From the NCBI RefSeq assembly GCF_030272615.1, contig NC_081412.1, positions 672,044,852 through 672,108,851 on the forward strand: DNA of 64,000 nt, in the 5' to 3' direction. Source of the DNA: Cryptomeria japonica (Eukaryota > Streptophyta > Pinopsida > Cupressales > Cupressaceae). Shown here piece after piece: positions 30,034 to 41,823 of this stretch; within the stretch, counting starts at the first letter, position 1, and each line of letters starts with the position of its first letter. The translations under genes and the position numbers were made by a program. The notes beneath the pieces are model-generated. The model was not told the origin of the DNA and did no database searches. It saw only the letters and a program-made list of their open reading frames with translations.

Positions 30034-31600
30034 AAGGGAACAAAATCTCGAAATGTTTGGTGACTCTAGAGAGGTTTTTCACCTATAATGATGTGTTCAC
30101 TGGCAAGAAAACTCCTGATGATGACAGTAAGGTAGGTTGTGAAAAGATCAATCTTGGTGATGATTCTAATCCTAAAATGGTAACAATCAGCAAATGTTGT
30201 TCTTTTGAGGAGAAATGAATGCTCAATGAGTTATTGAAAGAATACATTAATGTGTTCACTTGGTCTTATGATGATTTGAAGGAATTTAGGAATGGTCAGT
30301 TTCAACATCAAATTCCGTTGAAGCCTGGTGTTTCTCCTTTCAGACAAAAACTGAGAAATTTCAATCCCATGATGGCAAAAGCAATTTTCATGGAGGTAGA
30401 TAAAATTCTAAAAGCTAGGATTATATATCCTATTCATCACTCCACTTGGGTGGCCAATATAGTACCTATAAGGAAGAAAAATGGGAAAATTCAGATTTGT
30501 GTAGATTTTTGCAATCTGAACAAGGCAAGTCTTAAAGATAACTATGCTTTACCCAATATGGATCATATTTTGCAGACAGTAGCTGGGTCAGAAATGATGT
30601 CAATGTTAGATGGTTTTTTTGGCTACAATCAAATTAGTGTTGTAGAAAATGAACAGTATAAGATAGCATTTATCACCCGTTGGGGAATGTTTGCATATAA
30701 TCGTATGCCTTTTGGTCTGATTAATACCGGAGCAACTTTTCAAAGGGCCATGGATTATTCTTTTAAGGATATCCATGATAGAATTATTGTAGTCTACCTA
30801 AATGACTTGACCGTCTTCTCTAAAGTAAGGAAGAATTATCTCCAAGATCTGAGGCTAGTTCTGCAACATTTTCGAGAACATGGTATCTCCCTGAATCCAA
30901 AAAAGTCAGTTTTCTATGCAACTAAAGGCAAGCTATTGGGGCATATTGTTTCGAAGGAAGGCATCAAGATTGATCCTAAAAGAGTTAATGCAATCCAACA
31001 CCTCAGCCTGCCTTCAAATCGGATTGGAGTAAGGTCATTTTTCGGTCAGGTAAATTTCCTAAGAAGGTTTGTACCTGAATTCGCAGAAACTACTAAGAAC
31101 ATCATTAGCTTGTTGAGTGAGAGGTACCCCTTTAAATGGACCATCAAAGATAAATAATCTTTTGGAAATATTAAGAGCTCAGTTGCCAATGCACCAACTC
31201 TCATCACCCCAAACTTTAAAAAGGATTTTATCATATACGATTATGCCTCAAAACATATAATGTTGGGAATATTGTTATAGGTAGATGGATCTGGTACTGA
31301 AGCACCCATAGCATTCATGAGAATCCCTCTTAAGAAACATGAACTTAAGTATTTGCTCTCAGAGAAACAATCCTTCATCATGGTTAAAGTTGTAAAACAA
31401 TTCCAGTATTATATTTTGCATTCTCACTATGTGGTGTTTGTTCTGGATTCTACAGTAAAAAGCATTTTGACTCAACAAGAAGTTGGGCTTAACAAAAGAG
31501 CAACATGGGTAACCAAAATTCAAGAATATGATTTGGATACTCATCCTACAAAGATGGTTAAAGGACAGGGTTTATGCAAATTGATAGCGGACACTGGGGT
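30034..31600 (+). pseudogene. E3 reverse transcriptase and RNase H
   Basis: RT occupies 30219-31157. Motifs include NVFTWSYDDLKEF, KPGVSPFRQKLRNFNP, STWVANIVPIRKKNGKI, MSMLDGFFGYNQI, RMPFGLINTGATFQRAMD, LNPKKSVFYATKGKLLGHIV and FFGQVNFLRRFVPEF. Classical RNase H sequence follows to about 31600 (LKKHELKYLLSEKQSF, TWVTKIQEYDLD). The RT wording is clearly Tat-like but distinct from E2 and E5. Broken in several places. Confidence 0.8.
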
Positions 31601-32903
31601 AGAAATAGATGAGGGGCTACCATTGACTCTGTTTGTTGGTTTGCAAGATACATGGTTTTCTAATGTGGCTTACTACCTGACCTATGGTAGTTTCCTGGGT
31701 CATTTGTCAACTAAAGAACAAAGGAATCTCAAATTAAAAGCAGCTAAGTATGTTATCTTGCAAGATGTTTTGTATAAAAAGGGCTTGGATGGTACCTACT
31801 TGAGATGTGTAGATAAGCCACAACAACAGAAACTTCTGGAAGTTTATCATGATGAAGCTTGCAGTGGACATTTCTCATCCTCAGTAACCGCTTTTAAGAT
31901 TTTAAGAAATTGTTTTTATTTGCCTGGTATGTTTCATGATGCATAACATATGTTAAGGAATGTGAAAAATGTCAACTATTTTTTGGAAAACCACATTTAG
32001 CTGCCCTGCCTTTAAGGCTTGTGGTAGTGGATGAACCTTTCAAAAAATGGGATATTGATTTCATTGGTCCAATAAATCCTCATTCTAGTGCTGGCCATGT
32101 ATATTCTGACAGCAACAGATTATTTTACTAAGTGGGTGGAGGTTTTCCCCACTAAGAAGGCAAACTCAGAGGTCATATGTAATTTTCTCAAAGATTGCAT
32201 TTTAGTCCATTTTGGGGTCCCTCAGAAGATTGTCGCAGATAATGCATCATATTTCTCCTCTAAAGAATTGACTATGTTCTGTTATGAAGATCAAATTACT
32301 CTTTCACATTCCTCCGATTACTTTCCGCAAGGTAGTGGGTTGGCAGAAACAAGCAACAAGAACCTGGTAACCATCATGAAGAAGTTAGTTGATGATAATG
32401 TCCAGAACTGGCATAAAAAGGTATATGAAGCCTTATGGGTAGATAGAATTACTCCTAAAAGAGCAATTGGAATGGAACCTTATGAACTGGTGTATGGGAT
32501 TGGTGTGATGGTTTCTTTACCTCTGGAATTGGCAACGATGAGGCTTCAAACCATAATTGAGGACTCCCTCCAAAATACTCTAGAAAAGAGAGTCATGTAT
32601 TTGATGAAGTTGGAAGAGGAAAGAGAGATGTTAGTGGATAGAATTATTGAGCATCAGAACAGGGTGAAGAAAATCTTTGATATGAGAGCTCAACCAAGAG
32701 GGTTCCTAAAAGGGGATGAAGTACTATTGTGGGACATGAGAAGAGAACCAAAGGGTACTCATGGAAAATTTGATTCATTGTGGAAAGGTCCATTCAAGAT
32801 CCATGAAGTAGTGGGACCAAATGCATTCAGACTGAATTATTCTGATGGAACGGTTATGCCCTATACCTATAATGGGCAAGACTTGAAGTTCTATAAACTT
32901 TAG
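31601..32903 (+). pseudogene. E3 integrase
   Basis: An H2C2 region (YHDEACSGHFSSSVTAFKI, about 31840-31980), the DDE core (TATDYFTKWVEVFPTKK, DNASYFSSKELTMF, YFPQGSGLAETSNKN) and a C-terminal GPFKIHEVVGPNAFRLNY domain ending near 32903. The last 271 codons are open. It has a few breaks. Confidence 0.8.
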
Positions 32904-33695
32904 AATCTATGATCAAGAGTTCCTGTACATAGTAGGTTAGTTGTTTGTTTTGTGTCTTTTTGGTGTGTGTCCTTTTGACCCCTTTCTATTTTTGCTGTGT
33001 GAAACTAGAGACTTAGAGTTCTTTGCATTTTTCACAAAATACAATCCCCAGTCAGAGCCAATGTTATCTTGTCATTCGTCCCTCATAACAAGAGTAATTC
33101 TCCCTACAAAATTTTATTTGAGTCTTTATCTTGTTGAAAATTCCTTGGTTCAATCCTTAATCCACTTGTAAATTGTCTCTTAATCCGTAGTGCCAAGTTT
33201 CAATCATCTATTTGAACCTCATGAACCCCTTGAACCATGTTGAAAGGAGTTCATAATGTTCATTTAGGTACCGCTTGTTCTAAGTTGTATCTAAAATGTT
33301 TTCAGGTTAACATTCACTCAAGTGTTTTGCAGCAGTTCTATTTCACAGTCACGGATGATGTTTCATATCCTCTTTCTCTAGACCATGAACCATTTGAACC
33401 TAGTTCAAATAGTTCAGTGATGTTCAACATGTTCGATAAAGTTCAAAAGGCCAGTGGTAGTTAACAAAAATTAATCTTTTCAAAGTAAAATTTCCTTGGC
33501 ATAGCGTACGCTTTGAACTACCTAAACCCTCATGAAGTCAGTTCAAATTGTTCATGCATATTCAAATCAAGTGGGTCCCATGGACTAAACAACATGATGG
33601 TGCATTTATTGCTAAGTATGATGAATATTGAACCATATCTCAGGTGACGTCAACTAGCTAATTTTTGAAGGCAAGTAATCATTTTTAGGAATTGG
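32904..33695 (+). other. E3 spacer between integrase and the right extra region
   Basis: About 0.8 kb with repeated GTTCAAA/TTGAACC words and no good polypurine tract. No gene seen. If E3 had giant LTRs their left end would have to lie here, but I cannot find a convincing TG start with a priming tract. Confidence 0.5.
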
Positions 33696-34110
33696 CGGTT
33701 ACCCCAAAAAAGCCACCATGCATTCAATACACATGCTTGATGTAAAATCCCAATGCTCGGCACATTTGAGTTGACGGCTGAAATTAATGCATTAAATGAG
33801 CTTTTATCACTTCATTTGCTATAAGGTAAGAAGTGATTAATTTTTGAAACTTGTTCTTCATTGTTGCGGAGTATTTGATAGAAGATTTGTCTGCTGGTAA
33901 TCATTCGATTGGTTTCAACTATGAAGGTGCGTTTTGATTCCTATCTTCTCCAGTGATTTTCAGCTATTTTTCTCTCTCATAAAAAAATTTGCTGCGAGAA
34001 ATAAGGGTTATTATTTATGAACTATGAAGTCCACTCTGCACCTTTTCAGAAATATTTTTAGACTTTCTTGCACATAACCCATCGTCAGTGATACAAACCT
34101 GAAAGGAGAG
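33696..34110 (+). other. E3 right copy: untranslated stretch before the extra frame
   Basis: Aligns with 23015-23430, starting at ACCCCAAAAA. No gene seen. Confidence 0.55.
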
Positions 34111-35167
34111 AATTGAGAGGCCTTGAAGGAAAGGGTGTTTAAAGGAATTGACAGTTCTTTTGGTTTAGAAATTCTAAGTAGTGGCCTCGTAGAGGTGGCA
34201 GCCTTTCCTCCTGCTATCCCTTGCCTAGAATTAGCTAGGGAGTGCATCACGAGGTATGATCCTATTTCTAAAACTATCAAGAGAGATAATGGTGAAACCC
34301 TCCTCGCGATTAATAGGGAAATCATTTCTTCTATTTTCAAATTGCCTGATTATAAGTTCTCAAATTTTTCTCCCGCCCAATTAGTCACTGAGTTTAGTGC
34401 AGATAAAACTAGACACCAGAAAAATATAGTGAAGCATTGGTTGAAAGTTCCTCAAAGGGGTGGCTCTGGGTTACCTAAATATCCCAACCAAAATCACATG
34501 CTTCCCCACATCCATGATGTGTTATTGTTACATCGAGTTAGAGGTTCAGCTGAGGCCTACAACTTTGATGACTGGATTTACTATTATGTGCAACTAGTGT
34601 TGGAAGGAAAGCAACACCTTGACTAGGTAGAGCTTATTGTTGACTCCATGAGGGAACAGCTGAGCATGGCGAAGAAGTTCAAGGAAAATTTCTTTATGTC
34701 CTCATATTTGATATATTGCCTGGCATGTGTCAAAGAAATAATGGGAATTCCTAGGCAACTTGTTGAAGGAGATGTTTTTGTATATGACTTTTATCCCATG
34801 TTGCAAAAAGATAATGCATTGCAAGATTTTAGAAGAGTACATAATGATTTCCTGGGAGATTTGTGTTATGAATTAAAGAACATGAAATCTAAAAGGATGT
34901 CTGAAGATGCCTAGGCATTAGTGAAAAGATATGGTAGTTCCTTTGTCCAGTTTCCTCATTTCTATTATATAAGGGTAGGTGGTTTTGAAGAAGAGCCTTT
35001 CAGACTTCCTCATTTTTGTTTAGATTGTTTTGTCCTTACTAAGATTTGTAGGTAGTTGTCTACCATAATTAAGAAATCTCAACCCAGAGATAAATGGGAG
35101 GATCATTTTCCTATTCAATTGAGCATTTTATCTTGTAGTTCAATGTCAGATGCGTTGAGCATAGGAG
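34111..35167 (+). pseudogene. E3 extra coding region, right copy, part before E4
   Basis: Open stretches 34123-34626 (GIDSSFGLEILSSGLVEVAA, ETLLAINREIISSIFKLPDY, MLPHIHDVLLLHRVRG, DDWIYYYVQLVLEG) and 34648-34914 (MREQLSMAKKFKENFFMSSY, KEIMGIPRQLVEGDVFVYDF). The same product is seen in broken form at 23460-24240. A compact helical protein followed by charged domains is likely. Family not recognised. E4 interrupts it at AGGAG. It also carries breaks of its own. Confidence 0.55.
35163..35167. repeat. E4 target site duplication, left copy
   Basis: AGGAG; repeated at 41824-41828. The uninterrupted E3 left copy has a single AGGAG at the matching place (near 24467), which confirms the insertion. 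Confidence 0.93.
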
Positions 35168-35935
35168 TGTTGGCAAATGCACACTCCAATGAGAAATTGT
35201 AAGTGATTGAAGGTATTGTCATTGATGGCAACCTTGCAATCATATGATACAGGTAGGCACTGGCAGACTCTACATCGGCATACAGAACACCAGCACTAAA
35301 AAGGAAGAATACCAGTACCCTAGCCGACAGGAATTTTGTGTATTTATATTTTGTAATTAATTAAAAAATCTTTTGTAAGCTGACTTGGCAGATTATAATA
35401 TTACTCATATAAGTATGAGATCATTGTAGATCATTTAAGAAGTGAAGTATGAAAAGATAATAGCAAACCTAATATGTGAATTATTGGATAAGGGTTTATG
35501 TATGTAACAAAGCTTAAACCGATACTGGATTTGGTATAGTAGATACTAATTTGAAGCAATACAAGACATTGGATTTGTATAATCCATTTTTGTAAATCAG
35601 TGTGACTTATTTTGCAATTGAGCAGTGAGCTCTAGGCACTTGGCCTTCCTACATGTGCAGGCCCCTATTGCAAGTAGTAATATTCTCTTATTGGCCAGTA
35701 AGTGAATATTGTGGGTCACAAATCCCATTGAGGTTTTTCCCACACCGGGTTTCCTCATCAAAATATTGTGTTATGGTGTGTCTCTTATGTTGTGGTTGTT
35801 ATTCTTATTTGCTACATTATTTCTGGTTTACCGATACATAGTTTTAATACTTTTCATGTTAAAAGTTAAGTAAATTCTTTTACCAACTAGATACTAATTC
35901 ACCCCCCCCTCTCAGTATCTTTGGGAATCCTAACA
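35168..35935 (+). repeat. E4 5' LTR (768 bp)
   Basis: It runs from TGTTGGCAAATGC to GGGAATCCTAACA. A TATAAGTA word lies at 35408-35415. It matches 41042-41823. Confidence 0.93.
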
Positions 35936-35937
35936 AT

Positions 35938-35950
35938 TGGTATCAGAGCC
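35938..35950 (+). other. E4 primer binding site, initiator-Met tRNA type
   Basis: TGGTATCAGAGCC lies two bases after the LTR end. Confidence 0.92.
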
Positions 35951-36006
35951 TAGTCCTCTATTTTCAAAAGCCTAATAGCTTGAGGAAGATCTTGATACCA
36001 GTATAG

Positions 36007-36920
36007 ATGGAAAACCTAAGGAAGCAATTGGAAACACCTCTTTCAGACTATGATGCAGAAAAAGTGAAAAGTATCAAACTTGAAGATGATGTGAAGGCTG
36101 CATAAGATATTATTCAAGGACTTCAAGAAAATCTTACTATTGCAAGGAATAAGAGAAGAGAACTTTGTGAAATGATGCAGAACAATGATAATGAAAAAGA
36201 AACTCTTAATGATCTGGTGAACAAATTGAGATAAGAAAACACTACAATGAAGAATGAGATGCAACATATGACTATGAGATTTTGTAAAGAAATTGAAGAT
36301 AGAAAGAAGAATGAAGATGACTTGGTTAGAAGACTGAATGATGCTGGAAATGAAAACACAAGACTTAGTCATGAAAATGATATGTTGAAGATAGATTTGA
36401 TGCATACACAAAATGACACGAATGAACTCATGAGATAGAAAGGAATCTTGGAGAGAGAACTGGCTGCTGCAAATCAACACAAGGAGAAATTCAAGAGATA
36501 CAAATGGCCTTGGCTTTGAAGTTGGTGAAAGCTCCGGTATTGCAAACAATCATGATCATAGAAAACCGGTAAAACAACCTAATGCTTACAAATTTAATGG
36601 AAAATTCTTTAACTGTAACAAATATGGTCATAGAGAAAATCAGTGTAGATTTAGAAACTATCTAAACACTAATACACCCACCGGTCAATATTCTAAGTGC
36701 AACAAAATTGGTCATAATTCAGAAAATTGTAGAATGAATGTAAGATGTTATGTTTGTGGAAGATTTGGACACTTATCTAATCAATGCAGAACACAAACTG
36801 GCATAGGATATGGGAAAGCTATTCAGAAAAACAATGTGACTTGTTATGCTTGTAACAAGATTGGACATATTGCAAAATTTTGTAGAAGGCATCATCAGCA
36901 AACAAAAAGGGTCCTAGCTT
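36007..36920 (+). pseudogene. E4 gag tail: coiled coil and zinc knuckles
   Basis: A frame from ATG 36007 (MENLRKQLETPLSDYDAEK) leads into a long charged coiled coil (to about 36440, ENTRLSHENDMLKIDL). Four CCHC-type knuckle modules follow between 36600 and 36900: CNKYGHRENQC, CNKIGHNSENC, CYVCGRFGHLSNQC and CYACNKIGHIAKFC. The layout recalls the C-terminal half of SIRE/Maximus-type copia gag. Knuckles bind element RNA. The capsid core is not evident. Confidence 0.7.
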
Positions 36921-37235
36921 GAAAGGTAAAGAAAAGGTTGAGGAGGTAAAGCAAGAATTCTCAAAACAATGGACCAAAAAGTTAGATCAGAATGTTGATG
37001 AGAATACTCCTCCACTGGCAGAATAGAGTGTCACTCCACCGGTAGGAGACTCTTCATCTAACTGAAGGAAAATCCTTTGGGGGTTTAGCAACAGATTGAA
37101 AAACATGCTCTAATACCCTTGGTTGATGGTAAGAAGTTGAATTACTTCTATACCGGCAGATGAGTTTAAGTTGTGACTTAACCGGCAAGCATTAAATGTG
37201 GTAGTTGGAGAAAATAACATTATAAAGCAAGTGTT
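36921..37235 (+). other. E4 spacer between knuckles and extra frames
   Basis: No protease, integrase or RT motif is visible here, where a copia element would carry them. No gene is seen in this stretch. Confidence 0.5.
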
Positions 37236-38797
37236 TTGACTCCTTTTTCATTCACTGAGCATTCAAATCTTCGAGAGCGCGAAATTTCCCGAGCGAAGGC
37301 ATCCTTAGCAAAGAAGCGAGGCAATTCATCCAAGTATTCATCCTTAAGGAAGATTGAGGTATTTATAATCATGGCATCCTCCTCCACTCCTGAATTTATT
37401 GCAAACCCTACTGTGATTGAAGTAATCAAGCACCCTAGACCCATATTCAAGCTTGTTCCTAAAATTGCAGAGAAAGAAGATACCATAGGTGCATTTTCTC
37501 AAATTCCTAAGGGAGTAGTATATGTTGAAGACCCTAGGTTATACATACATTGTCATATAGAGGAATTAGGTGATGATGAGATCAAAAATATGTATAGGAC
37601 TATGATTTGTGATGAATCTAGAAATATCAAGCCAGAACATAAGATAGTAGAAACCCTAGGTTTTACTGAAATCCTTAGTGTCCCAGATTTTCCCAAGGAT
37701 ATTATAAGGATTGTGATAAGAAGAGTTCATGAGGAATTATTTTGGTTGGATTCAATCCATAAAATCACCAAGGAAGTGGTTAAGGCAGTAACAAGGTTAC
37801 CTTCCATTGGTAGCAGGCCTGACAGGACAAAGAAGATCCCAAATGACAGAGTGATGAAACTAACTGGTGCAACTTTTGACAAAAGGTCTCTAAGGGTAAA
37901 TGATGTGAAGGAAATCAATGTCAGATTTGTTAGTATGATTTTAGGCTACAAAGCTACACATGCAAATAGGTTGAACTTAGTTTCTAGCCTATGTATCAAA
38001 CGTGCATATGACATGGTTAATGATAATGCTAGAATAGATATATATGTGAATGGCTCAAAGATGAATTGATAGAAAATATAAAGAAGATTAAAGGAGATAA
38101 GAAAGGAACCTTTAGATTTGGAAATTTACTTGTATGTTTAATGTTGTACATTACAAAACAAGTACCCAATATTGGTGCAAGAGATTTTAGTTTTGACATA
38201 CCGATAGGAAAGCAATCATTGGATCTATTGAACAACATGGGAGATAACAGGGATAAAAACTTAAATGAATATTTTCAAGCACTAAAAGCTCAAATGAAGA
38301 CCAGAATAAGACTATCACAGGCAATTGTAGATAAATATCAGAAGGAAATATGTTTTGTAATCAAGAAAGATGAAATCTGGATGGAGGCAGTTATCCTTAG
38401 AACTATTTGGGTAACTGAAATAGGCTATGAAGTAGATGACAACATCATAGAAAATTATGCAAAAGCCCTCCTTGAAGCACCAAAGGAACCCACTGAAGAA
38501 GCCTTTGGTAATGCTAAAACAATTGAGAGTGGAATTCAGTTAAAGAAAGGACTTAAGAAAGTTGAAGCAACAGTAAGGAAAGGAACCCAACAGGCAAAGG
38601 CAATTAAGGAAGATGTACTGAAACAAACTAGTATCAAGGAAAGTGAGTTGGAAGGACCTCAACCGGAAGCTCATCTTTCACCGGTTGGAACTTCCTCTGA
38701 GAGTGATATACTGGCAGTATTTAAAAGGGTAGAAAGGAATAGAAAACCCTCACCAACACCCTCACCTACACCCAAGAGAACCAGACAAAAACAATAG
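37236..38797 (+). pseudogene. E4 extra protein, first part (family unknown)
   Basis: Two adjoining open stretches. A likely start is ATG 37371 (MASSSTPEFIANPTVIEVIK). The first part is globular (VYVEDPRLYIHCHIEELGDD, HKITKEVVKAVTRLPSIG, DDERS-poor, FVSMILGYKATHANRLNLVS). The next part has FRFGNLLVCLMLYITKQVP and a helical, Lys/Glu-rich tail ending in SPTPSPTPKRTRQKQ, a basic cluster. It is not a retroviral protein. The ITKEVVKAVTRLP-type motif resembles the one in plant retrotransposon extra proteins and, distantly, the PMD signature; this is inference. Confidence 0.5.
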
Positions 38798-38800
38798 GTA

Positions 38801-39763
38801 GTGAGACCTCCAATAAAGAAGTTGACTCCTAAGAAGAAAAAGGTAAAGAAAGATATTGCTCCACTAGATAAACTTCATAGTGAAATAATAGAGGATGGTA
38901 AGTTGAAGAACATTAGCAAACTGTACAATACACTTTCTGATGATGTCAAAGAAAGCATTGGAAATAGTGTAATTTTACACTTGGATATTTATAAGAAATT
39001 TTTTATGGAAATTGTTGATGAGATACCCAACGAGTTGTATAGAAGACTAGAAGCCAGAAGGGTAGCCATTGTTGAGTTGGATAAGAAAATTAAGATTGAG
39101 AAACTACTTGTAGTTCATCCAGTTAACTCACTAGAAGAGATTGATCAATTAATTAGTAAAGCAAACCGGACTGTATTTTCAACCGCTCACTGGCATGTAG
39201 CACTGATGGCTGGCAGAGTAAAAGAAGTTTTTGAAGAAACAACAGATGGATGGGATATATTCTTTGTTGCAAAAGAGGAACAGGAAGAACTAAAAAGACC
39301 CAAGACTATTAAAGTATATCAAAAGGACAAGGATAAGGGGAAAGGTAAGGTAGGTGGTCTTCCAAGCCTTAAAATAACTAATAATGTACCCCCACCTCTT
39401 TCTGATACTCCACCAACACATACTACTGATAGTCAACTGGCCACAAAGAGTATGGAGACTCCACTAGAGGATACAAATCTTGAGTCTAAGATTTTGTATA
39501 CCATGAATATAGATACTCAAGAAGTAAATGTTGTGGTTGATAGAGAGACCACTGAGGAAAGAAAGAAAGATGTGACTACTGAGTCATCGACTGCAGATGT
39601 TGAGGTTGAGATAAATGAATATGTAAATATAAACATAGAAAAACCTACTCAGACAAAGCAACCGACAAAGGATACCACTAGTAAACCATTAGAAGAACTG
39701 GTAGATAAAATTGAAAAAAAAATCAGGAGAACAGGCAATGGTCAGTGCAGAGGTACAAACTGA
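38801..39763 (+). pseudogene. E4 extra protein, second part (family unknown)
   Basis: A 320-codon stretch starting with a basic segment (KKLTPKKKKVKKD, possible nuclear signal). A globular helical part follows (ISKLYNTLSDDVKESIGNSV, FFMEIVDEIPNELYRRLEAR, NRTVFSTAHWHVALMAG), then a long Thr/Ser/Glu-rich low-complexity tail. No family recognised. Confidence 0.5.
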
Positions 39764-40771
39764 GAAAGTGGAAGTAAATACAAAGACTACATTGGAGAAA
39801 CCGGCAGTTGAGAGCTCAGAGAAACCTACTATGAAATAGATGGAGAAACCCAAACAAAAATAGGTTGAGACATAGGCTGAGACCAAGACAGTCCCACTAG
39901 CACAAACTGAAAAACCTAAACCCTTACTAATTGAAATGCAGATACAGACTGCCCTACCAGAGGTTGAAACCAGCAAGGCTATCACCACAACCAACAACAT
40001 GAGAATTGTTACCATTGGGCAGACATCATGCACTTCAATGACATTATTTCATCCTACAAATGTTACTGAGGTCTTACTGGACTCCATAAAGAAGATCACA
40101 TAATGTAATGCCCAAGCCTATAAGGCTATTGATGACACAATTCCCATTCTTAAATTGATAGCACCCAAGTGCATTGTGGATAACAAAGATTCTTTAGGTC
40201 AACTAGACACATTGTCTAAACTCCTTACTGGCAACATTTTGACAGTTGAGAAAATAAATGAGGATACATTTAAAGAGAGAATGAATAAAGAAAAAGGAAA
40301 ATTCTTTGAGAAATAGTGAAGAAGAATAAGGAGAAAACGGCAACCTTATTACCAGAACTAGGAGAGACAATTTTGGATTTAAAGAAACTGTATAGAGACA
40401 CTTGTAAAACAAATATTTTGATAGAATACCTAGACAAAGAAATTAGCAAAACACAAGATGAGTTTGACAATATTGCTAATAGTTTGATAGGTACATCAAA
40501 TTCATTTTTTGAGATAGAACAGAAAATTACAGATCTTGAAGAGAAAATAGAGAAGTTAGAGAAGGATAAAGAGAAAGTTAAGCATAAGGCAAAGAGATTA
40601 AAAAGAAAACTAGGTCCTAATCTAGGATACCTCATTTCTTTGAGAAAAGAAATTTCTGAGGCTCTGGTTCCCAGACTCAAGACACCGGAAGAGAAAATGC
40701 ACATACTCACTGGTATAGTTCAGAGAATAGAAGCAGCATTAACAGATAGCAAAATATTCAGCGACAATTAA
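39764..40771 (+). pseudogene. E4 extra protein, third part: coiled coil
   Basis: Low-complexity Lys/Pro/Glu/Thr sequence leads to an open stretch 40316-40771 with a strong coiled coil (EIEQKITDLEEKIEKLEKDK). It ends shortly before the untranslated 3' end. With the previous two parts it fills the place of pol. Confidence 0.5.
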
Positions 40772-41041
40772 AATCTAGTACTGGCAGACATTTTTCAAAT
40801 TGTAACCCACCGTTTACAAGGATATAGACAGGACCCACACTCCACTGACAGTGAATGGCAACTTTTGTCATTGATGTCAAAGGGGGAGTAGTGGAGATGA
40901 GAAAAATGGACCTCATGTGCTCAGGGGGAGAACTCAATTTTGAGCATACAGTTTTGGTAAAACAATTTTGGCAAACCATTTTTGGATATACATTTTTGGA
41001 TTTTTCTCATCAGTGTTGCCATCAATGCCAAAGGGGGAGAT
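40772..41041 (+). other. E4 3' untranslated region and polypurine tract
   Basis: No gene. It holds AAAGGGGGAG words near 40879 and 40924 and the tract AAAGGGGGAGAT (41030-41041) abutting the 3' LTR. Confidence 0.75.
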
Positions 41042-41823
41042 TGTTGGAAAATGCACACTCTAATGAGAAATTATAAGTGATTGAAGGTATTGTCATTGAT
41101 GGCAACCTTGCAATCATATGATACCGGTAGGCACCGGCACCAACAAACTCTACACCAGCATACAGAACACCGACACTGAAAAGGAAAAATACTGGCACCC
41201 TGGCTGACAGGAATTTTGTGTATTTATATTTTGTAATTAATTAAAAAATCTTTTGTAAGCTGACTTGGTGGATTGTAATATGACTCATATAAGTATGAGA
41301 TCATTCTAGATCATTTAAGAAGCGAAGTATGAAAAGATAATAGCAGACCTAATATGCGAATTATTGGATAAGGGTTTATGTATGTAACAGAGCTTAAACT
41401 GGTATTGGATCTGGCATAGAAGATGCTAATTTGAAGTAGTACAAGACATTGGATTTGTATAATCCATTTTTGTAAGTCAGTGTGACTTCTTTTGTAATTG
41501 AGCAGTGAGCTTTAGGCACTTGGCCTTCCTGCATGTGCAGGCCCCTATTGTAAGCAGTAATATTCTCTTAGTCGCTAGTAAGTGAATATTGTGGATCACA
41601 AATCCCACCGTGGTTTTTCCCATACTGGGTTTCCTCATTGAAATATTGTGTTATGGTGTGTCTCTTATGTTGTGGTTGTTGTTATTATTTGCTACATTAT
41701 TTCTAGTTTACTGGTACATAGTATTAATATTCTTTTCATGTTATAAGTTAAGTAAATTCTTTTACTAGTCAGATACTGATTCACCCCCTCCCTCCCCTCT
41801 TAGTATCTTTGGGAATCCTAACA
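41042..41823 (+). repeat. E4 3' LTR (782 bp)
   Basis: TGTTGGAAAATGC to GGGAATCCTAACA; followed by AGGAG (41824-41828). Several differences from the 5' LTR are CG/TG or CG/CA pairs. Confidence 0.93.

Larger units (their letters stand above)
35168..41823 (+). mobile_element. E4: non-autonomous copia-type LTR element with unusual extra frames
   Basis: A 6.7-kb element bounded by LTRs of 768 and 782 bp, an initiator-Met primer site, a GGGGGAGAT polypurine tract and AGGAG duplications. It keeps a gag tail (coiled coil plus CCHC knuckles) but shows no protease, integrase or RT. Instead about 3.5 kb of other coding sequence lies between the knuckles and the 3' LTR. LTRs differ by several percent by eye, so it is of moderate age. 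It must have depended on enzymes of other elements. Coding parts carry about four or more breaks. Confidence 0.9.
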
